Shown: positions 1 to 7,013 of the stretch, piece after piece
Layout of the letters: each line of letters starts with the position of its first letter
How positions within the stretch are numbered: position 1 is the first letter of the stretch
Origin: an uncultured Lewinella sp.
GTDB taxonomy: Bacteria > Bacteroidota > Bacteroidia > Chitinophagales > Saprospiraceae
Direction: 5' to 3'
Assembly (NCBI GenBank): GCA_938021455.1
Contig: CALIGP010000296.1
Coordinates: 1-10,617 of the forward strand
DNA length: 10,617 nucleotides
Made by a program: the position numbers and the translations under genes
Notes under the pieces: generated by a model
What the model was told of the DNA's origin: nothing
The model's database searches: none
The model's input: only the letters and a program-made list of their open reading frames with translations

Positions 1-2
1 GT

Positions 3-47
3 GAATTCGCCACCAACGATATGACCGGCGTAAAGTTCTCCAAATGA
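3..47 (+). CDS. C-terminal tail of a gene entering from the left edge (partial)
   Basis: One plus-strand frame is open from the window edge and reads EFATNDMTGVKFSK before a TGA at 45-47. Fourteen residues are too few to assign a family. The main support that it is a real gene end is a hairpin followed by eight T's about 20 bases downstream (66-95), where an intrinsic terminator would be expected. It could still be chance, because another frame is also open here. Function unknown. Confidence 0.4.
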   Translation, partial: EFATNDMTGVKFSK

Positions 48-65
48 GAAAATTAACAGTATCAG

Positions 66-95
66 ACCGTAAAAGAGGGCTTTGGTATTTTTTTT
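66..95 (+). terminator. Candidate intrinsic terminator after the left-edge gene
   Basis: ACC (66-68) pairs with GGT (84-86) and AAAG (72-75) pairs with CTTT (80-83) around an AGGG loop, with a three-base bulge (69-71) on the 5' side. An A and a run of eight T's (88-95) follow. The stem is short and interrupted, so the call rests mainly on the T tract and on its place just after the TGA at 45-47. Confidence 0.45.
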
Positions 96-383
96 GGGGA
101 TGCGCACTATTAAAATTTTATGGAAGGTACAATCTGAACGGAAAAATACAGTTTCCTAGTCTGAATCCCGTGCTCTGATTGTGTGGAAACTCAAAATGTC
201 GTTCATCCGTCTTCCACCCCTTAGAGATCAAGGATTGCTTAGTCCTAAAAACTGAAACCTTATGCCTGTTTGTTCGACGGTGGGAACAACCCTACCTCCG
301 ACGGATGTCCAGGCCGAATTCTCACGATGTATAAGAAACCCGCCCGTCCCCGAATTGGCACGGAGCCCTTTTTCCAAACAAGC
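96..383. other. Gene-free, AT-rich spacer before the YrdC-like gene
   Basis: No convincing coding sequence, RNA gene or repeat is visible between the candidate terminator and the chosen start of the next gene. The frame of the downstream gene is open back to a TTG at 270 and has an ATG at 327. The translated extension has no family resemblance and precedes the normal start of the YrdC fold. No good TAnnTTTG box was found, so the promoter of the downstream gene is not located. Confidence 0.5.
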
Positions 384-989
384 ATGATATTAAGGACTAA
401 TCCGTTACCCGAGATGCACCATCCGTTGCCGCCCCTCGGCTCCCGTGCACTATCCACTTTACATAAAGGTGGACTAGTGCTGTTACCCACTGCTAACTTG
501 TGGCGCCTCGTGGCCCACATCCATCAGCCGGCTGCGATGGAGCGATTGTTGAAGGCTTGCCCTGCAAGCCCGCACAACCGTCCGGAGTTAATCTTCGCCG
601 ACGCCGACACCCTGAAGCAATGGTGCCCCAAAATTCCTCCTCGCCTAGACATTTTACTGGAATTCCACAAAAGACCGGTTACGCTACTCGTTCCTGCGGG
701 TAAAAGAGTCCCCCTTAGGATGATTGACCAAAACGGAGAAGTAGCCGTACGACTTGCTCACGACAGCTTCTGCTACAGATTATGTGAAGACCTGGAAGCT
801 CCCCTGGTCAGCTGCTGTGCGATGGGCCCCGGTGTCAGAGAACTACCCGTTCGATTTGGTAAAATCCGCTCCGATGTTTTACGGGCCACCAGCTACACGG
901 TAGCCCGAAGGCAGCGAGAAAACATTGGTACACAGCTCTGTGTAACCGCCCGCCTGAACAAGGATGGGGAGATTGAGTTTCCGAAGTAG
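384..989 (+). CDS. Divergent Sua5/YrdC/TsaC-fold protein with altered active-site motifs
   Basis: This 201-residue protein follows the order of conserved segments in the YrdC/TsaC family (threonylcarbamoyl-AMP synthase, first step of tRNA t6A synthesis). They are GGLVLLPT at 29-36 (family GGVVAYPT), RPVTLLVP at 97-104 (family GPVTLILP), VAVRL at 120-124 (family VGIRV) and PLVSCCAMGPG at 140-150 (family PLVSTSANISG). Many residues that bind ATP, threonine or bicarbonate are not conserved. PTDTVYG becomes PTANLWR, the KxR...K cluster becomes an SPHNRPEL stretch near 62-69, and the Ser-Thr-Ser-Ala-Asn signature becomes Ser-Cys-Cys-Ala-Met. It is therefore probably a paralog that is inactive or has a changed substrate, rather than the housekeeping enzyme. 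The ATG at 384 gives a usual family length and an N-terminus (MILRTNP) resembling TsaC proteins of this phylum; starts at 270 (TTG), 327 and 414 are possible. It is convergent with the lipoprotein gene. Confidence 0.75.
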   Translation: MILRTNPLPEMHHPLPPLGSRALSTLHKGGLVLLPTANLWRLVAHIHQPAAMERLLKACPASPHNRPELIFADADTLKQWCPKIPPRLDILLEFHKRPVTLLVPAGKRVPLRMIDQNGEVAVRLAHDSFCYRLCEDLEAPLVSCCAMGPGVRELPVRFGKIRSDVLRATSYTVARRQRENIGTQLCVTARLNKDGEIEFPK

Positions 990-993
990 TTCA

Positions 994-1043
994 GTAGTAG
1001 TGCTGGTGTGGTAGTAGCCTTACTACCACACTATCACTACTAC
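994..1043. terminator. Long imperfect hairpin between convergent genes, possible bidirectional terminator
   Basis: Bases 994-1016 pair with 1021-1043 across a GCCT loop. The 23-position stem has one C/T mismatch (1003/1034) and one G-T wobble (1005/1032); the inner 11 pairs (1006-1016 with 1021-1031) are perfect. It starts five bases after the YrdC-like stop codon and ends 25 bases from the lipoprotein stop codon. It can fold on either strand, as expected for a shared terminator. No run of T's follows it on either side, so classic intrinsic termination is uncertain; RNA 3'-end protection is an alternative. Confidence 0.55.
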
Positions 1044-1068
1044 AACTACGATCATACTACCAATCGCT

Positions 1069-4000
1069 CTACTCCTGCAAATACAGCGCCGCCGGCCCAT
1101 TATTATTAGCAATGACCCAGGCAGTTTTGCCATCAGCCAGCTTTACAGACAGTAGGTTTCGGGCATCCAGACTTGCCCAAAAGCCGTGGTCAATATTGGC
1201 GGGACTGAGCCAACCACCCTGTCCATCATTAAGCAACAGGGTTCCGTTGCCAGCATCCATGCGGCCAGTTTCTACCTGGGTACCGTAATCATTGCCGACT
1301 AACAACAGGTCCATCAATCCGTCCTCGTTAAAATCGGCCGATTGGATAGCCTGCGTTGGGGAGAATTGCGCGGCCATCGGAAGAGTCTCCCGTTGCCACT
1401 TACCGCTCACTAGGTGGAATACAGAGGAGGCCATCGTCTCTAGCCGGTACTGTTGGGTATTTGCCATCACGTCAGCACCGAAGAGTTCGTTGACGTCTGC
1501 CCGGGCATAGGCGCGGGTCCGTTGGAATTTTTTCCGCAGGCCTGGGAGCTGCTTAATCATCTGGGCCTTTGTTGCTACTGGCACCATGCGGCCGGCTTTG
1601 TCCATAATCGTCACAATAGGATCGATAGCGCCGTTGTCGTCAAAGTCTCCAGCATAAAGGATCACGGGTTGGTCGGGAGTGGGTTTGAAGCGACTATTGA
1701 GGCCCTCGTTGCCAGCAATGATCTCTGGTTGCCCATCACCGTTCAGGTCTTTAATCAAGAGGCTGTGCCAGCTTCCACTACTTTGTAATGGGGTATTGGC
1801 TGAAGGTCGAAAGACACCGTCCTGGCTACTGTATATCGTCACGGGCATCCACTCTCCGGCAACGACGACTTCGACCCGTCCGTCTCCGTCCAGATCGCCG
1901 GTTGCGATGGCCGTTACCATACCTGCTGTCATCAGGTCGGGGAAGGCAGTCGCCGTCACATCAGTGAAGGTACCACCGTTATTTTCCAGTAAGTAGGATC
2001 GTGGAGACTCGGGGTAGCGGCCCGGCACCGTGCGCCCACCGACGACGAGGTCCAGGTCTCCGTCAGCATCATAATCTATAGCGGCAACGCTGCCCGTACT
2101 GGTAACCAAAGCGGGGAGGCCTTTGGCGCTGAATTCAAGTTGTCCATCTACGTTGAGGTATAGACGGTCTTGGTAATAAGGAGACTGATCCGGGGGGGCG
2201 TTGCCACCGCTAGCGACGTATAGGTCTTCATCACCGTCACCATCCGCGTCAAAGAAAAGGGCGGCCACGTCTTCGAGGTTAGCATGGTTCGCCGGGAAAG
2301 GATTGGCCAAGGGTTGGAAGGTTCCGTTGCTGCGCTGCGTGAAGAAAGTGGCCGGTTGACCGAGGGCGCCGCCGAAGAAGAGGTCTTGCAGGCCATCACC
2401 ATTAATATCGCTGGCCGCTAAGGCCGGCCCCTCCCGGGAAAGCATTCTCTGCTGCAAAAACTGGCGATTAAAATCGTCAAAAGCATTTTCCTGGTGCGCA
2501 AACCTTAGCCCCCGTTGATCAGCTGGATAAGCGAAATACTTTGCACCCGCGGTCGCGCCCACCTCTGGCTGATTTCCTGCATCATTGTATTTTACAGAAA
2601 GTCGCTGGTTAGTCTTAACATTGGTTAAAAGCTGGGTTTTGCCATCCGGCCACCGCACTTCTAGCCGGTCTACCTTATCCGCATTCCCCAAGCCAAAGTG
2701 CAGTATGGGTTCTACAGATCCCAGAAAACCGCGAACGGGATAAAGCTCCCGGACCACTTTTTCACCCGCCACCAGTGCCGTAACCTGCAGGCCAATTCCA
2801 GCCGGATTTTTGGCGCCCCCTTCTGCCAAAACTTCCAACCAATGGCCGGTTTCGGAACGCTCTTCGCTCTGGTTATGGTACACAAATGGTGGTTGTTCAA
2901 GGTTGCCAACGATCAGGTCTAAATCGCCATCCTGATCCAGGTCAGCGTAGACCGCACTGCTAGAAAAAGAAGCCTCATCCAACTGCCATTTGGTGGTTAC
3001 TTCGCTGAAGTCAAGCCCACCATTGTTGCGATACATAAAGTTGGGAAGCGCCTTACTCGGAATCAGTTGTAGATAATCCTCGTAGTTAGGAAAGCGTTCT
3101 CGGGTAACTCCTCCGGCTGCTTCCAGAGAATCCGTAGTAAAGGATATAAAATCCAAATCCCCTACATCATATCTAAATCCGTTGGAGATGAAGAGATCAA
3201 CATTACGATCATTATCAAAATCAGCGAGTAAAGGGGCCCAACTCCAATCCGTAGCCGCAATGCCGGTTAGTTCACCAACGTCCGAAAAACCATAGCCTTT
3301 ACCGTTATTTATCTGCAATTGATTCCTCATGAACTGGTGGCCATACCCGATTCTGGTTAGCGTATTGTACCGGTCAGCCCGCATACCGTTTTCCAGACTC
3401 TTCAAGCGAACAGGGTCTTTTGCCAACATATCAAGGGTGATGATATCCGCTAATCCATCGTTATTCACGTCGGCGACATCAGAGCCCATCGAGCTGTGGC
3501 TAGTATGACGAAAATATTGGAAGGCTTCATCTCTGAAGGTACCATCCCCCTGATTGATGTATAAGTTATCGGGGTCGATATAGTCATTGGCGACGTAGAT
3601 GTCCGGCAGGCCGTCTTCGTTAAAGTCATGGATTGCGGTGCTAAGACCAAAGCTCCGGTTAGTAATTCCTGCGGCCAGGCTGACGTCGGTAAACGTCCCG
3701 CCATCGTTGCGGAATAACTGATCAGATTCATATTCTTCCTTCGGGCCCATTACCCGGGAAAGGCTTCCGTCGGGGTTTTGGGTTGCCCGGATGCTGTTCA
3801 CACCCGCGAAATCAAGAGGCGCATTAAGCTGGTAGCAATCCAGGTCTCCATCTCCATCGTAATCGAAGAAAGTAGCCTGGATGGCGGGCCGGTCACTATC
3901 CAGGCCAAAAGCAGCAGACTGCTCGGTAAAGACACCGTCTCCTTGGTTGATGAATAATAGATTACGGCGCCCTTTGCGTCCTTCGGGGCTGTTGTCAATC

Positions 4001-4443
4001 CCCGTACGGGAGAGGTAGATATCGGGTAGGCCATCCGCGTTTACATCAGCGATGCTAACGCCATTTGTAAAACCTCCTGGGGCCTCAATACCAGCAGCGG
4101 AGCTGACGTCTTCAAACGTCCAGTCACCTTGATTCCGGTACAGTTTATTCGCTCCCTGGTTACTGACAAAAAAGAGATCCGGAAAACCATCCTGATCATA
4201 ATCTATCACCCCTACCCCAGCTCCATTGAAGATGTAGGCGTAGGTCGTGTAGTTAAAGGAGAAATCATTCGTGATCTCATTGATAAATTCGATCCCCGTT
4301 GCCGTAGGGTCAGCCAATTCAAATAGCTTATCAGCAGCCCCTGAATCGTCAGGAGTTCCTCTCTGAGCAATCGCAGGATCATCTTCCCCGCAGGAAGTGA
4401 GTAATAAAAAGAAGAAACAGATTAATAGACGAAACTGGCCCAT
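1069..4443 (-). CDS. Large surface lipoprotein with FG-GAP/VCBS repeats and an ASPIC/UnbV (CRTAC1-like) domain
   Basis: The 1124-residue product starts with a lipoprotein signal peptide. A hydrophobic core ends in LLLTSC, making Cys18 the likely lipidated residue. The following GEDD resembles the acidic lipoprotein export signal that sends Bacteroidota lipoproteins to the cell surface. Fourteen calcium-loop motifs of the DxDxDG type begin near residues 81, 133, 194, 273, 325, 408, 501, 679, 732, 790, 850, 899, 933 and 1037. The first seven and last seven flank an ASPIC/UnbV domain at about 545-618 (RELYPVRGFLG and LHFGLGNADKVDRLEVRWPDG are typical), suggesting two beta-propellers. The loops at 408 (DFDNDRN) and 933 (DFDDNG) are off-consensus. 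Such proteins are usually extracellular binding or adhesion factors; the ligand here is unknown. It lies 59 bases downstream of the barrel gene on the same strand, probably in one transcript. Confidence 0.9.
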   Translation of the reverse strand: MGQFRLLICFFFLLLTSCGEDDPAIAQRGTPDDSGAADKLFELADPTATGIEFINEITNDFSFNYTTYAYIFNGAGVGVIDYDQDGFPDLFFVSNQGANKLYRNQGDWTFEDVSSAAGIEAPGGFTNGVSIADVNADGLPDIYLSRTGIDNSPEGRKGRRNLLFINQGDGVFTEQSAAFGLDSDRPAIQATFFDYDGDGDLDCYQLNAPLDFAGVNSIRATQNPDGSLSRVMGPKEEYESDQLFRNDGGTFTDVSLAAGITNRSFGLSTAIHDFNEDGLPDIYVANDYIDPDNLYINQGDGTFRDEAFQYFRHTSHSSMGSDVADVNNDGLADIITLDMLAKDPVRLKSLENGMRADRYNTLTRIGYGHQFMRNQLQINNGKGYGFSDVGELTGIAATDWSWAPLLADFDNDRNVDLFISNGFRYDVGDLDFISFTTDSLEAAGGVTRERFPNYEDYLQLIPSKALPNFMYRNNGGLDFSEVTTKWQLDEASFSSSAVYADLDQDGDLDLIVGNLEQPPFVYHNQSEERSETGHWLEVLAEGGAKNPAGIGLQVTALVAGEKVVRELYPVRGFLGSVEPILHFGLGNADKVDRLEVRWPDGKTQLLTNVKTNQRLSVKYNDAGNQPEVGATAGAKYFAYPADQRGLRFAHQENAFDDFNRQFLQQRMLSREGPALAASDINGDGLQDLFFGGALGQPATFFTQRSNGTFQPLANPFPANHANLEDVAALFFDADGDGDEDLYVASGGNAPPDQSPYYQDRLYLNVDGQLEFSAKGLPALVTSTGSVAAIDYDADGDLDLVVGGRTVPGRYPESPRSYLLENNGGTFTDVTATAFPDLMTAGMVTAIATGDLDGDGRVEVVVAGEWMPVTIYSSQDGVFRPSANTPLQSSGSWHSLLIKDLNGDGQPEIIAGNEGLNSRFKPTPDQPVILYAGDFDDNGAIDPIVTIMDKAGRMVPVATKAQMIKQLPGLRKKFQRTRAYARADVNELFGADVMANTQQYRLETMASSVFHLVSGKWQRETLPMAAQFSPTQAIQSADFNEDGLMDLLLVGNDYGTQVETGRMDAGNGTLLLNDGQGGWLSPANIDHGFWASLDARNLLSVKLADGKTAWVIANNNGPAALYLQE

Positions 4444-4502
4444 GGAGGTTTAAACATTGGTGGTGGCCGCAAATATCGTAAAGATCAGGCGGCAATCCTT
4501 CC

Positions 4503-5315
4503 CTACCAGCGTTTGCCCATTTGCACATTGATAAAAAGACTCAGAAATAATGGGCTATTGGAGATTCCGGGTGTCAAATCACTCTCGATGAGTAGGTCCG
4601 TGTTACCCAGGAAGAAGTCTGCCATGAGGCCTACTTCAAGTGATTTCGCCAGTTCATCGTAAGCTCCGAAGCCGAAGTGAGCGGCTGCTTTAGCGTGAAT
4701 ACCTGGACGCAACCTGATTTCATCAAGACCAACGGACCAGGCGGAGGCACCGAAGATTCGGTCCTGATTAAGAAACTCTGCCGTGTTGTCTCCCGTATGC
4801 CGGATGTCAATAATGGTTCCGGGGCTACCAGGTTCCCCGGCATCGATCTCCAGATAGTAGGGTTTGAGTAAGCCCAGCGTCGGGCCAAACTCATAAGAAT
4901 AGCCAATGGCAACTCCACGCTGGCGGGCTTTTTCGCTGAGATAAGTCCGCTGACCAAAGCCAAGCCGTAGAGCGTACAGTTGGTTTTCCTTGGCGAAAGT
5001 ATAAGCTCGGCTAACGCGATTTGTTAGTAGGTTGATACGATCGGGGTTTTCTTTCCGCTCCCTCGAATGCCGAATACTACCAAAAGTAGCCGACCAATAC
5101 TTCATCTTATCAAAGCTGATCAGCTTCCCGGATCGTACCCCCAAGAAGATGTTTCTGGGCGTAGATATAGCGAAGCTGAAGTTCATCTCATTATCGTAAA
5201 TGATGCCTTTTCCGGTAGTCCCATAAATATTTTGATTACCGGGTAATCGCTGTTGGGCCGCAAGGGATTGAGACAAAAAAACAGCAACGCAAAGGACAAG
5301 AAGAGATCTTAACAT
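4503..5315 (-). CDS. Conserved Bacteroidota secreted protein, predicted outer-membrane beta-barrel
   Basis: The product has 270 residues with a clear signal peptide: Met-Leu-Arg, then a hydrophobic core, with likely cleavage after Ala20 in the SLAA/QQ region. The mature part alternates short polar and aromatic-rich segments, ends in the aromatic residue Trp270 and has no hydrophobic helices, as in an outer-membrane barrel. Segments such as KGIIYDNEMNFSF, LTNRVSRAY, RLGFGQRTYLSEKARQRGVAIG and the closing QMGKRW match my memory of an uncharacterised protein family widespread in Bacteroidota; no biochemical function is known to me. It lacks the features of PorP/SprF, SusC or OmpA proteins that I would look for. 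As the first gene of a probable two-gene unit with the lipoprotein, it may anchor or assist that protein (inference only). Confidence 0.75.
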   Translation of the reverse strand: MLRSLLVLCVAVFLSQSLAAQQRLPGNQNIYGTTGKGIIYDNEMNFSFAISTPRNIFLGVRSGKLISFDKMKYWSATFGSIRHSRERKENPDRINLLTNRVSRAYTFAKENQLYALRLGFGQRTYLSEKARQRGVAIGYSYEFGPTLGLLKPYYLEIDAGEPGSPGTIIDIRHTGDNTAEFLNQDRIFGASAWSVGLDEIRLRPGIHAKAAAHFGFGAYDELAKSLEVGLMADFFLGNTDLLIESDLTPGISNSPLFLSLFINVQMGKRW

Positions 5316-5603
5316 AGTAACAAGATAGGCTAATTAGGTTTTAGACAGAAATAACGGGCCTTTTGTTGTGCTAGCAGTCGTTATGAAGTCGCTATTGTCC
5401 TCCTGTGTTTGTTTCCCGACATACGGCCGGCCGATAGGCAATGGACTTATTTCAACACCCTATTTTCGTTAAGTCACTCAATTTTGAAGGGTCATTGCAG
5501 GCGCCGGTGCGCAGGGTGCAGAGGAACGTTTTTAAAAAGCAAGGGAACTTCCACACATCGGCACTTTTTTGCCACGCAAAGACTACCCCTTACCTTACCC
5601 CCA
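5316..5603. other. Divergent intergenic region between the barrel and glycosyltransferase genes
   Basis: These 288 bases should hold the promoters of both neighbours, but no TAnnTTTG box with a properly spaced upstream element is convincing. Near matches on the plus strand are TATTTTCG at 5461-5468 and CAATTTTG at 5479-5486, each off by one base. Short palindromes are present (CGGCCGGCCG at 5424-5433 and TTTTTAAAAA at 5529-5538) with no assigned role. The glycosyltransferase frame is open back to a TTG at 5409, but that extension is basic, low in family resemblance and precedes the conserved N-terminal strand. Confidence 0.4.
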
Positions 5604-6872
5604 ATGAAATACCTATTGCTAACGATTGGCACCCGGGGTGATGCGGAACCCTTCCTAGCCATTGGTGACCTGCTGCAGCAGGCAAGTCATGAGGTTATCA
5701 TTGCCCTGCCAGAACAACTCTGCCCTTTGGCTGAAGATACTGGTCTGCCCTTTGAAGCCCTTGACCGACGTTTTCTGGAACTACTCGAAGGAGAAACCGC
5801 CAGAAATTTCATGGGCCAAAAAGGTAGCGCCATCAGCAGAATCGCACAGCTCATCAAATTGTCCCGGCAGTCAATGTCTGTACAAGACAACATGATTCTT
5901 GAACAGCGGGACCTCTTACTGAAGCATCAACCCGATCGGGTCGTTTATCACCCCAAATGCTTAGTCGCTCGCGCCTGGGGAATAGCCAATAAAGGTCAGA
6001 GTGTTGGTATTAGCCCCATCCCTAACTGGTTGCACCCCGTTCGGGAATACCCACACATAGCGATCTCGAAAAACTTGGGCACTCGGGGTAATTTGCTCAC
6101 CTACCAGTTTATTAATTGGGTCACCGCTTTAATGTCCGCCCGATTTATTAAACCCTTCAGGCAGGATTTTTCCGGTACTTCCCTTAACCGGCGGGCTATT
6201 GCCAATTACATGAAGAATCAAGAGCGCATGCTCTATCTCATTTCTCCCAGCCTTTTCCCACGACCAGATTATTGGCCAGAACAGGCCAAAGTATTGGGCT
6301 ACTTCGAACGCACCAAAACAAATAGCTGGGAGCCGGAGCCCGAACTTGTTCGGTTTATTGACCGGTTCGCCGCTGAAGACATCACCTTCATTACCTTCGG
6401 TAGTATGGTAAATGCCCGGCCGGAAGCCACGACCGATAACATTGTCAACGTACTCACCCGGCTAGGAATACCCGCCATCATCAACACCTCCTCTGGCGGA
6501 TTGCTAAAACGCGAAGGAACAGCCGACCATATCCACTTTGTTAACAATATCCCCTACGAATGGATTTTCCCACAAGTCCATAGTGTCGTTCACCATGGCG
6601 GTTCCGGGACAACGCATACGGCCACCAGACATGGTTGTCCCAGTCTGGTTTTCCCGCATATCGTTGATCAGTTTTTCTGGAATGAACGGGTGGCTGATTT
6701 GGGCCTGGGGCCCAAAGGGGTAAAAATCAAACGCCTGAGTGAGGAACTGTTCGAAAGATTATTGCTTGACCTGAGAGGTAATAAAGATTATCAGTCCAAA
6801 GCACAATCGTTTCAAAAAACAATGAGGAGTGAAGGAAAGACGGATACGCTCCTGGAGGAATTGAGTCGCTGA
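5604..6872 (+). CDS. Family-1 (UGT/sterol glucosyltransferase-like) glycosyltransferase
   Basis: The 422-residue protein has the two-lobe GT-B layout of GT1 enzymes, which move a sugar from a nucleotide donor to a lipid, sterol, macrolide or other small hydrophobic acceptor. The N-terminal strand and glycine loop are MKYLLLTIGTRGDAEPFLAIGDLL, close to the GSRGDVQP motif of sterol and antibiotic glycosyltransferases. The C-terminal lobe has FGSM at 265-268 and the donor-binding signature HHGGSGTT starting at residue 330, followed by the typical DQFFWNERVADLGLGP. No signal peptide or membrane helix is seen, so it is likely cytosolic or peripheral. The ATG at 5604 is chosen because it begins exactly at the conserved first strand. 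No acceptor-synthesis genes lie nearby, so the product cannot be named. It is convergent with katG. Confidence 0.88.
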   Translation: MKYLLLTIGTRGDAEPFLAIGDLLQQASHEVIIALPEQLCPLAEDTGLPFEALDRRFLELLEGETARNFMGQKGSAISRIAQLIKLSRQSMSVQDNMILEQRDLLLKHQPDRVVYHPKCLVARAWGIANKGQSVGISPIPNWLHPVREYPHIAISKNLGTRGNLLTYQFINWVTALMSARFIKPFRQDFSGTSLNRRAIANYMKNQERMLYLISPSLFPRPDYWPEQAKVLGYFERTKTNSWEPEPELVRFIDRFAAEDITFITFGSMVNARPEATTDNIVNVLTRLGIPAIINTSSGGLLKREGTADHIHFVNNIPYEWIFPQVHSVVHHGGSGTTHTATRHGCPSLVFPHIVDQFFWNERVADLGLGPKGVKIKRLSEELFERLLLDLRGNKDYQSKAQSFQKTMRSEGKTDTLLEELSR

Positions 6873-6942
6873 TCACCTAGTACAGTGTAATTTAAGATTT
6901 TGCCTGTTTTTAAAGAGCCCCTCGCGGCACCTGCGGTCGCGC

Positions 6943-6976
6943 AAAAAAGCCCCGTTACGATTACTCGTAACGGGGC
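6943..6976 (-). terminator. Intrinsic terminator of katG
   Basis: A perfect 12-bp inverted repeat (6949-6960 with 6965-6976, arms GCCCCGTTACGA and TCGTAACGGGGC) encloses a four-base loop. On the minus strand it is followed directly by six T's (plus-strand A's at 6943-6948). It begins 37 bases after the katG stop codon. The plus-strand side has no T run, so it mainly serves katG rather than the convergent glycosyltransferase gene. Confidence 0.92.
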
Positions 6977-7013
6977 AAGCCATACATCGTGTCTATATCG
7001 ATTAAGTCGTACT

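Noticed and set aside
44..178. A 44-codon plus-strand frame whose ATG overlaps the TGA of the left-edge gene
   Set aside because: The ATGA overlap suggests coupling, but the product has no family resemblance, the frame runs through the candidate terminator and T tract, and the composition is that of AT-rich spacer.
270..383. N-terminal extension of the YrdC-like protein from a TTG start
   Set aside because: The ATG at 384 gives the expected family length and N-terminus; the extension resembles nothing and begins with a rare start codon.
1292..1996. Overlapping plus-strand frames antisense to the lipoprotein gene
   Set aside because: They are shadows of the strongly supported minus-strand gene, created by its repeated Asp/Gly codons.
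1069..4443. DNA-level tandem repeat array in the lipoprotein gene
   Set aside because: The repetition is at protein level (calcium loops in propeller blades); the units differ in sequence and spacing, so it is neither a DNA repeat nor a CRISPR array.
4503..5315. Assigning the barrel protein to PorP/SprF of the type IX secretion system
   Set aside because: Size and signal peptide are compatible, but I do not see the expected PorP/SprF sequence features, and no other secretion-system gene is near.
5424..5538. Short palindromes CGGCCGGCCG and TTTTTAAAAA upstream of the glycosyltransferase gene
   Set aside because: Each is isolated, is not placed against a recognisable promoter and is of a length expected by chance.
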